A stretch of 64,000 nt of DNA from Nitrospirota bacterium (GTDB lineage Bacteria > Nitrospirota > Leptospirillia > Leptospirillales > Leptospirillaceae): contig JAJZHW010000004.1 in assembly GCA_021810805.1 (NCBI GenBank), forward strand, positions 62,001 through 126,000, written 5' to 3'. A program made the translations under genes and the position numbers. Below, piece after piece: positions 53,854 to 62,347 of this stretch. The notes beneath the pieces were generated by a model. The model saw only the letters and a list, made by a program, of their open reading frames with translations, made no database searches and was not told where the DNA came from. Every line of letters starts with the position of its first letter. Positions within the stretch are counted from its first letter, which is position 1.

Positions 53854-54798
53854 TTGCCGCTCCTTCGTCGACCGACCCGCCCCCTCCACCGGGGTGATCG
53901 CATTCTCCTCCCCCGACCCTCCCTGGGGAGTTCCTTTCCTGAATGGGAGACTGTCCGTCGTCGTCTCGAAGGGGTGGGCCTTCTCCCCGAACTTTTTGGG
54001 GAGGAAGTCTCTGGGTCTTCCCCGTACATCGCGGGGGACCGGGAGAGGGCCCGCGACTTCGCTCGCGCCCTTTCCTCCGGAGCTGCCGGAGTCCTGGCCT
54101 ATCGGGCGGGATCGGGGGCGATCCGTCTCCTGGGAGAATGGGTATCTCCCTCCTTTTCCCCCTCTGAGTGTCTTCCTCTCTTTTGTGGATTTTCCGATGC
54201 GACCTATCTCCATGCGGCGCTCTGGCGACAGTGCGGCCTTGCGACCTTCTGGGGGCCCACGGCCCGCGAGCTGGTCTCAGAGGAGAGCTTCTCCCTCTGG
54301 TGGTCAATGGTCTCAGGGGATTGGAGAGAGGGAGGATCTCTCCCCCTGGGCGAGAGCAGAACGGTCCGTCCGGGAAGGGCTGTGGGAAGGCTTTTGGGAG
54401 GAAATCTCGAGTCCTTGGCCCATCTTTCAGGAACGCCCTTTATGCCGGATCTGGCCGGGGCTCTCCTCCTCCTTGAGGATGTGGACGAGCCGCTTTATGC
54501 GGTGGACCGGGCTCTTCGGACGCTGGCGCTTTCGGGGGCGTTGACGGATCTTGCGGGGGTGGTGGTAGGGCCGTTCCTGAGGTCGTCTCCCCGGGAGGAT
54601 GATCCGGCAGTCTCGGCGGAGGAGCTCATTCTTTCCGTCGTGGGAGAGGTTCCCATCCTCTTTTCCCCACTTCCGGGACATGGACGACCAATGGCCACTT
54701 GGCCGATGGGACTCTCCCTCGAAATGGACTGTCCTCCCCCCCACTCCGGAATGCTTCCCACCCTTCGCCTTCTCGAGTCCCCCTTCGAATCGGTCTGA
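53854..54798 (+). CDS. LD-carboxypeptidase (MccF-like, S66 family)
   Basis: A 314-residue serine peptidase. The nucleophile elbow is CGFSDATYLHAAL, the second catalytic residue is Glu in LLLEDVDEPLYAVDR, and the His is in LPGHGRPMATWP, as in S66 enzymes that trim murein tetrapeptides or inactivate microcin C-type compounds. The start is a TTG at 53854 in the spacer after the RHH gene; the ribosome site is weak (AAGGA about 12 bases upstream), so expression may depend on coupling. No signal peptide, so it acts in the cytoplasm. Confidence 0.88.
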   Translation: MPLLRRPTRPLHRGDRILLPRPSLGSSFPEWETVRRRLEGVGLLPELFGEEVSGSSPYIAGDRERARDFARALSSGAAGVLAYRAGSGAIRLLGEWVSPSFSPSECLPLFCGFSDATYLHAALWRQCGLATFWGPTARELVSEESFSLWWSMVSGDWREGGSLPLGESRTVRPGRAVGRLLGGNLESLAHLSGTPFMPDLAGALLLLEDVDEPLYAVDRALRTLALSGALTDLAGVVVGPFLRSSPREDDPAVSAEELILSVVGEVPILFSPLPGHGRPMATWPMGLSLEMDCPPPHSGMLPTLRLLESPFESV

Positions 54799-54865
54799 CT
54801 CTTGAGCCTGAATTAGCCGGCTCTTCCCTCTCCCCGGAGATTGGGACTTTGCCGTCCTCAGTCCG

Positions 54866-56434
54866 TCAATTGGCCTCGTCGGAGGGCTTTTCTGAGGAGC
54901 CGAACCCGTTCCCCATCAGGGAGAGGATGGTTCCGGGGGGGAGCAGGAGCGAGGAGTGGACATCGTTGGGGAAGGCCCGACGGTTCCGGAAGGTGAGGTT
55001 GAGGAGGTCGACCGAGCCCAGAAGGTCTCCGATGGCCAGAAGTCCGTTGCGGTAGGAGAGCTGCACCGGCTCGATTCCGGTATCCCCTGCCGGAGTGGGT
55101 GTGGTGGCGGTATGGGGGCGCCGCCGGGAGTTCCCGGCGATGGAGACGATCTCTCCGGGGGCCACCGTAAGCTTTCGGTAGGCGCCGTGTCTCATGAGAG
55201 GAAGGTCGAGAGGCCTGTCGGAGACGTTGACGGCCAGAACCCTTCCGGCCTGATGGGTTTCCTCGATATCTCCGATATAGAGAAATCCTCGGGGATCATA
55301 GGTCAGGGAGTGGGGGCGGATCATGGCTCCCAGGGCGGGCAGAGGGGTAAAGCCGACGAAATGGGTTCCGCCTCCGGCGATTCGAAGGACCATCCCCGGC
55401 TCGAGAGTCCGGGGAGAGGATTCTCCGGGAGCCCCCGGAAGGGTCACCGGGTGGGTGGTCAGGTTGATCATATCGATGTTGCCATCCTGGTCGGCGGTGA
55501 AGATCTGCCCCCCAGAAGCAATAATCGTGGTGGGGTTCATGGCGGAGGAGAGGGCCGGGATGGGGTCCGGTCCCGGTCGAAGGTCGTGGACTTCTCCCCG
55601 GCTCGCCACCAGAAAGATCTCTCCTGGCCGCACGGTGACGATTCGTGTGGAGAGCCCCTCCCGAACGGGAATGTCATGGGGAGATCCTGTATTGTTGATG
55701 TAAAGAATGTGTCCCGTCTCACCCACCATGTAGATTCCCTCAGAGTCGACCGAGACACCGATGGGGCTGATTCGTGCTCGCAGTGCATCGAGGGGAGTCT
55801 TGTCGGGAGGGGTCGCTCCTCCTCCCGCCACCACGGAGATCTTTCCCGGGTCGAGGGGGAGAGTCGTGGCCATCCCCAAAAGCTTGCCCATGGTTGGGGA
55901 GTGCTTGAGGAGCTTTGAGATGTGGGCCCCCGCATTCAGACGGATCTTCGAGTCGGGGATGACGATGATGTCGTGCGTCTGGGATTCGAGGTTGAGGGCG
56001 TCGATGCGGCCGCTGGCGTCGGCAATGTAGAGGATCCCGTTCGCCTCCGAGATGGAGAGGGGATCGATGCCGACGGAGAGGGCCGGCACGGGAATCTCCG
56101 CAGGAATCGGGGCGGTGTGGGTATTCCCCGCCACGACCGTCGCCTGCCCGGAAGATAATCCGACAGAGGTGGAGGTGCCCTCGATTTGGGGAACTGTTTC
56201 CGGGAGACCGCTGACATTGACAAAGACGATCGTGTGGCGGGTGTCGGAGACGAGGATGTTGTTGTTCCGGAAGAGGAGGGAGACCGTCTCTATTTCGAGC
56301 TGGGAGGCATATTGGGGACTTGTGGACGGGTAGTAGCGATGGCTTCTCGACCCTCCGAATCCCGCACCCGGGCTGAGGAGGACGAAAAGGAGTGCCATGG
56401 CGCCGGCAACTCTCTTAAAAGAATAAGATGGCAT
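54866..56434 (-). CDS. Exported beta-propeller-like protein of unknown function
   Basis: A 522-residue protein from an ATG at 56432-56434 with GAGGAG about 12 bases upstream. A signal peptide (KRVAGAMALLFVLLSPGAGFGG) leads into repeats of the form SVDSEGIYMVGETGHILYIN, SYDPRGFLYIGDIEETHQAG and ISEANGILYIADASGRIDALN, which resemble NHL/YncE-type propeller blades, alternating with (P/V)xPGEIxxVAG turns. It probably folds as a periplasmic or surface propeller. No enzyme motif or lipobox is seen. The frame is open upstream but without signal or homology. Confidence 0.65.
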   Translation of the reverse strand: MPSYSFKRVAGAMALLFVLLSPGAGFGGSRSHRYYPSTSPQYASQLEIETVSLLFRNNNILVSDTRHTIVFVNVSGLPETVPQIEGTSTSVGLSSGQATVVAGNTHTAPIPAEIPVPALSVGIDPLSISEANGILYIADASGRIDALNLESQTHDIIVIPDSKIRLNAGAHISKLLKHSPTMGKLLGMATTLPLDPGKISVVAGGGATPPDKTPLDALRARISPIGVSVDSEGIYMVGETGHILYINNTGSPHDIPVREGLSTRIVTVRPGEIFLVASRGEVHDLRPGPDPIPALSSAMNPTTIIASGGQIFTADQDGNIDMINLTTHPVTLPGAPGESSPRTLEPGMVLRIAGGGTHFVGFTPLPALGAMIRPHSLTYDPRGFLYIGDIEETHQAGRVLAVNVSDRPLDLPLMRHGAYRKLTVAPGEIVSIAGNSRRRPHTATTPTPAGDTGIEPVQLSYRNGLLAIGDLLGSVDLLNLTFRNRRAFPNDVHSSLLLPPGTILSLMGNGFGSSEKPSDEAN

Positions 56435-56578
56435 GGTCAGCAACGCTCCTCTGTATGAATAAGGAATTTTTTCCTCCGGCCTTTTTTCGATGATACAATA
56501 TTGTGTCGGGAATGTCCCAGCCCGGTGGTGCCTCCACAGAGGCGACGGGACAAATGTCTGCGAAAATCGGGAGGATTC

Positions 56579-57046
56579 ATGGGAAGACGGTGGGTGTCGA
56601 TCATCTTGGGGGGAGCTCTTCTTGTGGCCCTTGTGTTCACGATGGTCAGGATCTCGGGGCCGTCTCCGGGCTCCACCGGTCTTTCTGGACAGAGACATCG
56701 GGAGGCGGAGCTCGCCCTCGACGCCGGCCGGATTGTCACCGCCCTTGGTTCGAGTCTTCCCCCGGGGAAGGGGTTGGTTCTCGAGGGGGAGTCGCTGCGT
56801 TTCGGCGGCCAGGTGCTGCGGGTGACGGTCGGTCCGGGATGGCAAGCGCTCTCCCCGGAAGATCGGGGCCGGCTTCTGGATTCCCTTTTTGCGAACTATA
56901 CCCGGTCCTGGCAGAGGATTATGAAGAGCCACGGCGTTCCGGCGGTGAGCCTCAGGGATGGAACCCATCGGGTGGGGCTTTATACCTCCATGGACCGATG
57001 GGTGCGCCCAACAGAGGAAGCGCTTGCTCCCGGATCGTCAAAATAG
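56579..57046 (+). CDS. Small membrane-anchored protein of unknown function
   Basis: A 155-residue protein from an ATG at 56579 with GGGAGG 4 bases upstream. An N-terminal hydrophobic segment (VSIILGGALLVALVFTMV) is an uncleaved anchor or signal. The rest is soluble, with a conserved-looking part (LDSLFANYTRSWQRIMKSHG) and a possible beta-hairpin. I recognise no family. It precedes the DUF502 gene by about 50 bases in the same direction and may belong to the same transcript. Confidence 0.55.
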   Translation: MGRRWVSIILGGALLVALVFTMVRISGPSPGSTGLSGQRHREAELALDAGRIVTALGSSLPPGKGLVLEGESLRFGGQVLRVTVGPGWQALSPEDRGRLLDSLFANYTRSWQRIMKSHGVPAVSLRDGTHRVGLYTSMDRWVRPTEEALAPGSSK

Positions 57047-57097
57047 GTAGGATAGTCCCGGTGTCAGGTTGCCGGGAAAATCAGGAAGGGGGCCCCT

Positions 57098-57745
57098 TTG
57101 GGGTGGATCCAGTCAAGCGGTGACCGGTTACGGGCCACCCTCAAGACCCAGTTCATCACCGGGCTCGTCATCGTTTTGCCCGTGGCCCTGTCCAGTTATA
57201 TCTTCTATCGTATTTTTCTCTTTCTCGACTCCCTTCTCGACCCTGTGGTCACCCTTGTGGTGGGCCGTCCCATCCCCGGTTTGGGGGTCGCCGTCCTCCT
57301 CGCCATCATCTTTCTGACCGGTATTATTGCCACCAATGTCATCGGTCGGAAGATCCTGCTTCTTTTCGAGGGGCTGCTCAACCATATCCCGATTTTCAAA
57401 AAGCTCTATACGGCGGTCAAGACGATTCTGGACGCCTTCTCTCCCTCCGGAGGAAAAGGCTTCCGGAAGGTTGTTCTGGCGGAGTATCCGAAGGCAGGGG
57501 CCTACACGATGGGCTTTCTGACCCAATGGGTGATCCTTGACGGAGATCCGGTGCGCTACGCCTCGATCTTCTTCCCCAGCAACAACCTCTATATCGGCGT
57601 GCAGGCCTTTGTTCCGGAGCCCCTGGTCCTTGAGACGGGGATTCCCGTGGAGGAGGGGATCCGGATGATTCTGTCGGGAGGTCTCGGCATGCCGGAGAAC
57701 CTTCCGGTAATGAGGGGGGCGGACGAGGTCTATCATGATCATTGA
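57098..57745 (+). CDS. DUF502-family membrane protein
   Basis: A 215-residue protein with two membrane segments near the N-terminus (TGLVIVLPVALSSYIFYRIF and GLGVAVLLAIIFLTGIIATN) and a soluble C-terminal domain with the family blocks HIPIFKKLYTAVKTILDAF, GFLTQWVI and IFFPSNNLYIGVQAFVP-like. DUF502 proteins have no proven function. Start is taken as TTG at 57098 with AGGAAGGGGG upstream. The 3' end overlaps glmU by 11 bases, linking it to the cell-wall precursor genes. Confidence 0.85.
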   Translation: MGWIQSSGDRLRATLKTQFITGLVIVLPVALSSYIFYRIFLFLDSLLDPVVTLVVGRPIPGLGVAVLLAIIFLTGIIATNVIGRKILLLFEGLLNHIPIFKKLYTAVKTILDAFSPSGGKGFRKVVLAEYPKAGAYTMGFLTQWVILDGDPVRYASIFFPSNNLYIGVQAFVPEPLVLETGIPVEEGIRMILSGGLGMPENLPVMRGADEVYHDH

Positions 57746-59168
57746 CGGGGTGCTCCTTGCCGCCGGCTCCGGCACCCGAATGCGCTCGCCTGTGCCCAAG
57801 GTCCTCTCTCCGATTCTGGGGACCCCCCTCCTCTCCTACCCTTACCGGGCCCTGGCAGGGCTTGGTTCTCTCCTCTCAAGCATCCATGTCATCGTCCCCC
57901 CGGGAGGCCTTCCCGTGGAGAGTGTGCATGCGGGGAGGGAGGCGCCCCCCCTGCAACCGGTCATTCAGGAGTCTCCCGACGGAACATGGGGCGCCTGTGA
58001 GGCCCTCTTCTCCTCCCGGATCTTTCTCGAGGGGCCGGCGACACACTTTCTGGTGTTAAACGGCGATGGCCCTCTGGTAGAGACGGCGTTGCTCGAGGCA
58101 CTGGTGGCTCTGGGACGAGAGGATCCGGAGGCCCTGATCCTTACGACTTCCCTCCTTGATAACCCTTTTGGATATGGGCGGATCCTTCGGAATTCTGCGG
58201 GACGTGTGACCGGAATCCGGGAGGAAAAAAACACCTCGACCGAAGAGAGGGCGATCCGCGAGGTGAATGCCGGACTCTACCTGATTCCCCGGGGCATTCT
58301 TCATGAGGCCCGAGGGAAGATTACCGCCGACCCCCGCAAGGGGGAACGGTACCTGACCGACCTGGTCGCCCGGGTCGTAGCGCAGGGGGGGAGTGTGCGG
58401 ACCCATGAGGCCCATCCTGATTCAATGCGAGGGGTCAACACACAGGAGGAGCTCTCCCGGGTGACGGCACTCCTGCGGGAAAGGATCAATCGGGGCCATA
58501 TGGAGCGGGGGGTGACCTTTCAGGATCCCACCCGGACCGATGTGGGGCCCGATGTGGAGATCGGGGCGGGAACGATTCTTCTTCCTCAAAGCTTCCTCGA
58601 GGGGCGGACTCGGGTGGGATCCGGCTGCCGCATCGGGATGGGGGTCCACCTCCTCGACACCGGCGTAGGGGATGGCGTGACCGTTCGCGACTATGTGGTG
58701 GCGACGGAGGCCGTGATAGGCCCGGGAGCGGTGGTCGGCCCCTTTGCCCATCTTCGTCCCGGGACGATTGTGGGCCGGGAGGCCCATCTGGGGAATTTCG
58801 TCGAGACAAAAAAGGCGGTGCTGGGAGAGCGGGCCAAGGCCAACCATCTCTCCTATCTTGGGGATGTCACGGTGGGAGACCGCACCAATATCGGGGCGGG
58901 GACCATCACCTGCAACTACGACGGCTATGAGAAATTCAACACCGCCATTGGCTCCGATGTCTTTGTGGGAAGCGATACCCAGCTCGTTGCCCCGGTGTCG
59001 GTGGGAGACGGGGCGGTCATCGCCGCCGGATCGACGGTGGTGAAGGATGTTCCCCCCGGAGCCCTCTACCTTTCCCGACCCGTTCCCGAGAGCCGTCCGG
59101 AGGGGGGGAGCCGGTACCACAGCCGACGGGAGCAAAAGAAAAACTCAAGGAAAAAGGAATCGATCTGA
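57735..59168 (+). CDS. glmU: Bifunctional UDP-GlcNAc pyrophosphorylase / GlcN-1-P acetyltransferase
   Basis: A 477-residue enzyme making UDP-GlcNAc for peptidoglycan and lipopolysaccharide. The uridyltransferase signature LLAAGSGTRMRSPVPKVL opens the N-terminal half (about 1-230); the C-terminal half is a left-handed beta-helix of hexapeptide repeats with GDVTVGDRTNIGAGTITCNYDG-type block and acetyl-CoA region. It ends with a basic Lys/Arg tail. Stop overlaps the glmS ATG (TGATG), so the two consecutive steps are co-translated. Confidence 0.96.
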   Translation: MIIDGVLLAAGSGTRMRSPVPKVLSPILGTPLLSYPYRALAGLGSLLSSIHVIVPPGGLPVESVHAGREAPPLQPVIQESPDGTWGACEALFSSRIFLEGPATHFLVLNGDGPLVETALLEALVALGREDPEALILTTSLLDNPFGYGRILRNSAGRVTGIREEKNTSTEERAIREVNAGLYLIPRGILHEARGKITADPRKGERYLTDLVARVVAQGGSVRTHEAHPDSMRGVNTQEELSRVTALLRERINRGHMERGVTFQDPTRTDVGPDVEIGAGTILLPQSFLEGRTRVGSGCRIGMGVHLLDTGVGDGVTVRDYVVATEAVIGPGAVVGPFAHLRPGTIVGREAHLGNFVETKKAVLGERAKANHLSYLGDVTVGDRTNIGAGTITCNYDGYEKFNTAIGSDVFVGSDTQLVAPVSVGDGAVIAAGSTVVKDVPPGALYLSRPVPESRPEGGSRYHSRREQKKNSRKKESI

Positions 59169-60988
59169 TGTGCGGAATCATCGGCTATATCGGTCCAGAG
59201 GAACCTGTCTCCCTTGTTCTCGAGGCGCTGTCTCGCCTGGAGTACCGGGGATATGACTCGGCGGGGGTGGCCTACTTCGACAGGGAGGCCAAGGTCGATG
59301 TGGTCCGGGCCTCCGGAAAGCTCTCCAACCTCGCGGCTCTTTGCCAGGGGCGAGCGGGGCTTCCCGGACCGGCCATCGGACATATTCGGTGGGCCACCCA
59401 TGGGGCGCCCACCGAGGAGAATGCCCATCCCCATCGCTCCGGTCCGATCGTTGTCGTCCACAACGGCATTATCGAAAACGATCGGGAACTCAGAAAAAGC
59501 CTCTCTTCCGAAGGCTTTTCATTTTCCTCCGAAACGGATACCGAGGTGGTGGCCCATCTGGTCCACCGACATTATCGGACGACGGGTTCCCTTCCTGAGG
59601 CGGTGCGCCTGGCGCTTCGGGAGATTGCAGGAAGCTATGCCTTGGCCGTCCTTTGCGAAGAGCGGCCCGGAGAGCTTGTGGGGGTGAGACGGGGGGCGCC
59701 CCTGCTGTTGGGGGAGGGGGAAAACGCCTATTTTCTGGCCTCCGATGTTCCCGCCTTTCTGAAGTGGACCCGGAAGATGATGCCCCTTCCCCCCGACGTC
59801 ATCGCCGCCATCGGTCCGGATGGCCTGGCGCTTCTCCCCGTGGACGGCTCCCCCCCGCTCGTTCCCCTCTTTGAGGAGGTTCCCTGGGACCCTGTGGCCG
59901 CCGAAAAGGGACACTATCGGCATTTCATGGAAAAGGAGATCTTTGAAGGGCCCCGGGCCATCATGGATACCCTGGAAGGGCGCATCGCGCCGGGACACGG
60001 ACGGGTCATGCTCTCCGAGCTCGCCCGACTGGGGCCCTCCCCTCCCGAACTCGTCTTTGTGGCCTGCGGAACCTCCTACCATGCCGCCCTTCTTGGCCGT
60101 CAGTTCATCGAATCCCTCTCCGACATCCCGGTGCGGGTGGAGATCGCCTCGGAGTTCCGCTATCGCCCCCTCCGGATCCGGAAGGGAGCCTGGGTCGTGG
60201 GGATCACCCAGTCGGGGGAGACGGCCGACACTCTGGGGGCTCTGGACCATGCCCGACGGGAGGGCTATCTGACCTTGGCGGTGACCAATGTCCCCGGCTC
60301 CTCGATCACCCGGGAGGCCAGTGCGACCCTTCTCACCCGGGCGGGACCCGAGATCGGGGTCGCCTCCACCAAGGCCTTTGTCGCCCAGATAACGGCCGTA
60401 TGGCTCCTGGCCCTTCATCTGGCCCGTCGCACGGCGCTCAGGGAGGAGGAAGGGTCAAAAAAGGCCCTTGAGATCCTTCTCAAGTCTCCGGCCCGTCTTG
60501 AGGGCTTTCTGGGGGCGCTGGATCTTGGAACCATCGACGGGCTGGCGGAGAAGGTGGCGGCCTCCCGGTTTGTCATCTTTATCGGCCGGGGGCTCGACTA
60601 TCCCCTGGCCATCGAGGGAGCCCTCAAACTCAAGGAGATCACCTATCGGCCGGCCGATGGCTATCCCGGAGGGGAGCTCAAGCATGGTCCGATCGCCCTC
60701 ATCGAGCCCGGGGTCCTGGTGGTGGCCCCCCTTGTGGATCCCGACCTTTCTGCCAAGGAGTGGTCCAATATCCGGGAGGTGGAGGCCCGGGGGGGAACAG
60801 TTTTGACCATTGCCTCCCCGGAAACGGCCCCCGTTCTTCCGGCCTATCCCCTCCCGGCAACCGAGGGGTGGGAGGGTGTGTTTTTTGCCACCGCCATTCT
60901 CCAGCTCCTGAGCTATCGCACCGCCGTCCTGATGGGAAACGATGTCGACCAGCCGAGAAATCTTGCCAAGTCTGTCACCGTCGAATAG
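59168..60988 (+). CDS. glmS: Glutamine-fructose-6-phosphate aminotransferase
   Basis: A 606-residue enzyme forming glucosamine-6-phosphate. The N-terminal nucleophile Cys2 is present (MCGIIGYIG), with YRGYDSAG, GHIRWATHGAPTEENAHPH and the glutaminase block; the isomerase half has two SIS domains (about 280-420 and 450-590) with CGTSYHAALLG, GITQSGETADT and the C-terminal PRNLAKSVTVE ending. No glmS ribozyme is possible here, as the gene follows glmU without a leader. Length is normal. Confidence 0.97.
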   Translation: MCGIIGYIGPEEPVSLVLEALSRLEYRGYDSAGVAYFDREAKVDVVRASGKLSNLAALCQGRAGLPGPAIGHIRWATHGAPTEENAHPHRSGPIVVVHNGIIENDRELRKSLSSEGFSFSSETDTEVVAHLVHRHYRTTGSLPEAVRLALREIAGSYALAVLCEERPGELVGVRRGAPLLLGEGENAYFLASDVPAFLKWTRKMMPLPPDVIAAIGPDGLALLPVDGSPPLVPLFEEVPWDPVAAEKGHYRHFMEKEIFEGPRAIMDTLEGRIAPGHGRVMLSELARLGPSPPELVFVACGTSYHAALLGRQFIESLSDIPVRVEIASEFRYRPLRIRKGAWVVGITQSGETADTLGALDHARREGYLTLAVTNVPGSSITREASATLLTRAGPEIGVASTKAFVAQITAVWLLALHLARRTALREEEGSKKALEILLKSPARLEGFLGALDLGTIDGLAEKVAASRFVIFIGRGLDYPLAIEGALKLKEITYRPADGYPGGELKHGPIALIEPGVLVVAPLVDPDLSAKEWSNIREVEARGGTVLTIASPETAPVLPAYPLPATEGWEGVFFATAILQLLSYRTAVLMGNDVDQPRNLAKSVTVE

Positions 60989-61015
60989 AGACCGTTCTTC
61001 GAGGAGTTTTTTGCC

Positions 61016-62347
61016 ATGACGAGAAAGTGGAGCATCGAAACAGAGGAAATCCTGCCAGGAAAGGTTGAGGCGGTCGTTCCCACCTATTCTCCCGATGGGA
61101 CAAAGATTGCCTGTGTCCGACTCACCGATCCCGATACCATTCATGAGACGCGGGATCTCGGGTGTCTCACCGTCATTGACGCCTCAACCCGGGAGATCCT
61201 CCACGACGTGGGGAACAACCTTGTGGCCGTCAACTATCGGGAGCGGGGGCGGGGAGCGAACGAGCTTCTTCCCGTCTGGAGCCCGGACGGACGCTACGTG
61301 ACCTTTCACATGGACCGCAAGAAATGGGAGCATTTCGGCTCTCAATGGATGCTGACCCGCCTCGATACCGAGACCGGAGAGATTGTCTCCTTTCCCTTCG
61401 ACGCCGATGCGATCCGCCCCCAGTCCTTTTTGATCTCCCCTTCGGGGCGCCATCTGGCCATCCATACCCGCCAGCGCTGGAAACCATACACCCGCAAGGT
61501 TCTCTGGAAGACGACCCGCCACATCGTCATGGGCGATCAGCTCACCGTTTGCGGTCCTCTGGGGGAGAACAGAATCGATGTCATCGACTGGCCCGCCTCC
61601 CGCCACAAGCACGAGGAGAGTCTGGGGGATTTCCATTGGCTTCCCGACGGCGAGCGTCTGGCCTATATCGTCCGATTCAAGGAGGGACGATTCCGGGAGG
61701 AGTCCCTGCTCTATCTGTGGTCCCGGAGCGAGGGGTCCCGGGAGCTCTTCCGCACCTCCGAACACCTCGATCACTTTTCGGTCTCCCCCGATGGGGAGTC
61801 GATCTGGTTTCATACGAGGGATCGCCGCATCGAGAATCCCGCTCGCCGCAACACCCTCGTCCGGATCGATCTGCGGACGGGAGAGGCCACCCCGCTGCTC
61901 CTCCATCGGGAGTTCTTCTATCCGCTGGTCTCTCCTTCCGGGGGCAACATCCTGATGGAGATGCAGGCAGAGGCGGGGGGCCGAGGTCTTGCCCTGCTTC
62001 GGGAGGGAGCGGAGGATCCGACCCCGGTGGTCAAGACCGGCTACAGTCTCTATCCCCTCTGGAGCCCTCGGGGAGACTCCTTCCTGTACCTCCGGACCCG
62101 TCCCGACTCCAAGCCCTTCTGGACATGGCCGACCGAACCCCTCCTGCAGAACGTCGAGGGGGGGAGCCCCAACAAGATCCTTCCCGTGGATGCGACGGCC
62201 CGGCTCGTGAACTGCCGTCCCTCCTTTTCCCCCTCGGGTCGGGAGGTCGTCTTCGTGGCCAGAGACGAGGCGGAGGAGGCTAATGCAAGATTTGCCGGGA
62301 TCTGGCGCTCCCGAATCCTTGAAGGGGAAGGATCGGACGAGGGGTGA
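61016..62347 (+). CDS. TolB-like (PD40) beta-propeller protein
   Basis: A 443-residue protein with repeated PD40/WD40-like blades: PTYSPDGTKIAC, PVWSPDGRYVTFH, LISPSGRHLAIH, SVSPDGESIWFH and PSFSPSGREVVFV. No signal peptide is visible, so unlike TolB it seems cytoplasmic; it also lacks the Pal-binding N-terminus. Function is unknown; it may be a scaffold or a peptidase-associated propeller. It begins 28 bases after glmS and overlaps the helicase gene in a GTGA junction. Confidence 0.75.
   Translation: MTRKWSIETEEILPGKVEAVVPTYSPDGTKIACVRLTDPDTIHETRDLGCLTVIDASTREILHDVGNNLVAVNYRERGRGANELLPVWSPDGRYVTFHMDRKKWEHFGSQWMLTRLDTETGEIVSFPFDADAIRPQSFLISPSGRHLAIHTRQRWKPYTRKVLWKTTRHIVMGDQLTVCGPLGENRIDVIDWPASRHKHEESLGDFHWLPDGERLAYIVRFKEGRFREESLLYLWSRSEGSRELFRTSEHLDHFSVSPDGESIWFHTRDRRIENPARRNTLVRIDLRTGEATPLLLHREFFYPLVSPSGGNILMEMQAEAGGRGLALLREGAEDPTPVVKTGYSLYPLWSPRGDSFLYLRTRPDSKPFWTWPTEPLLQNVEGGSPNKILPVDATARLVNCRPSFSPSGREVVFVARDEAEEANARFAGIWRSRILEGEGSDEG

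Noticed and set aside
56435-56968. Long upstream extension of the NHL-like protein
   Set aside because: The signal peptide begins at the ATG at 56434, and the upstream part lies antisense to the small membrane-protein gene and has no protein-like features.
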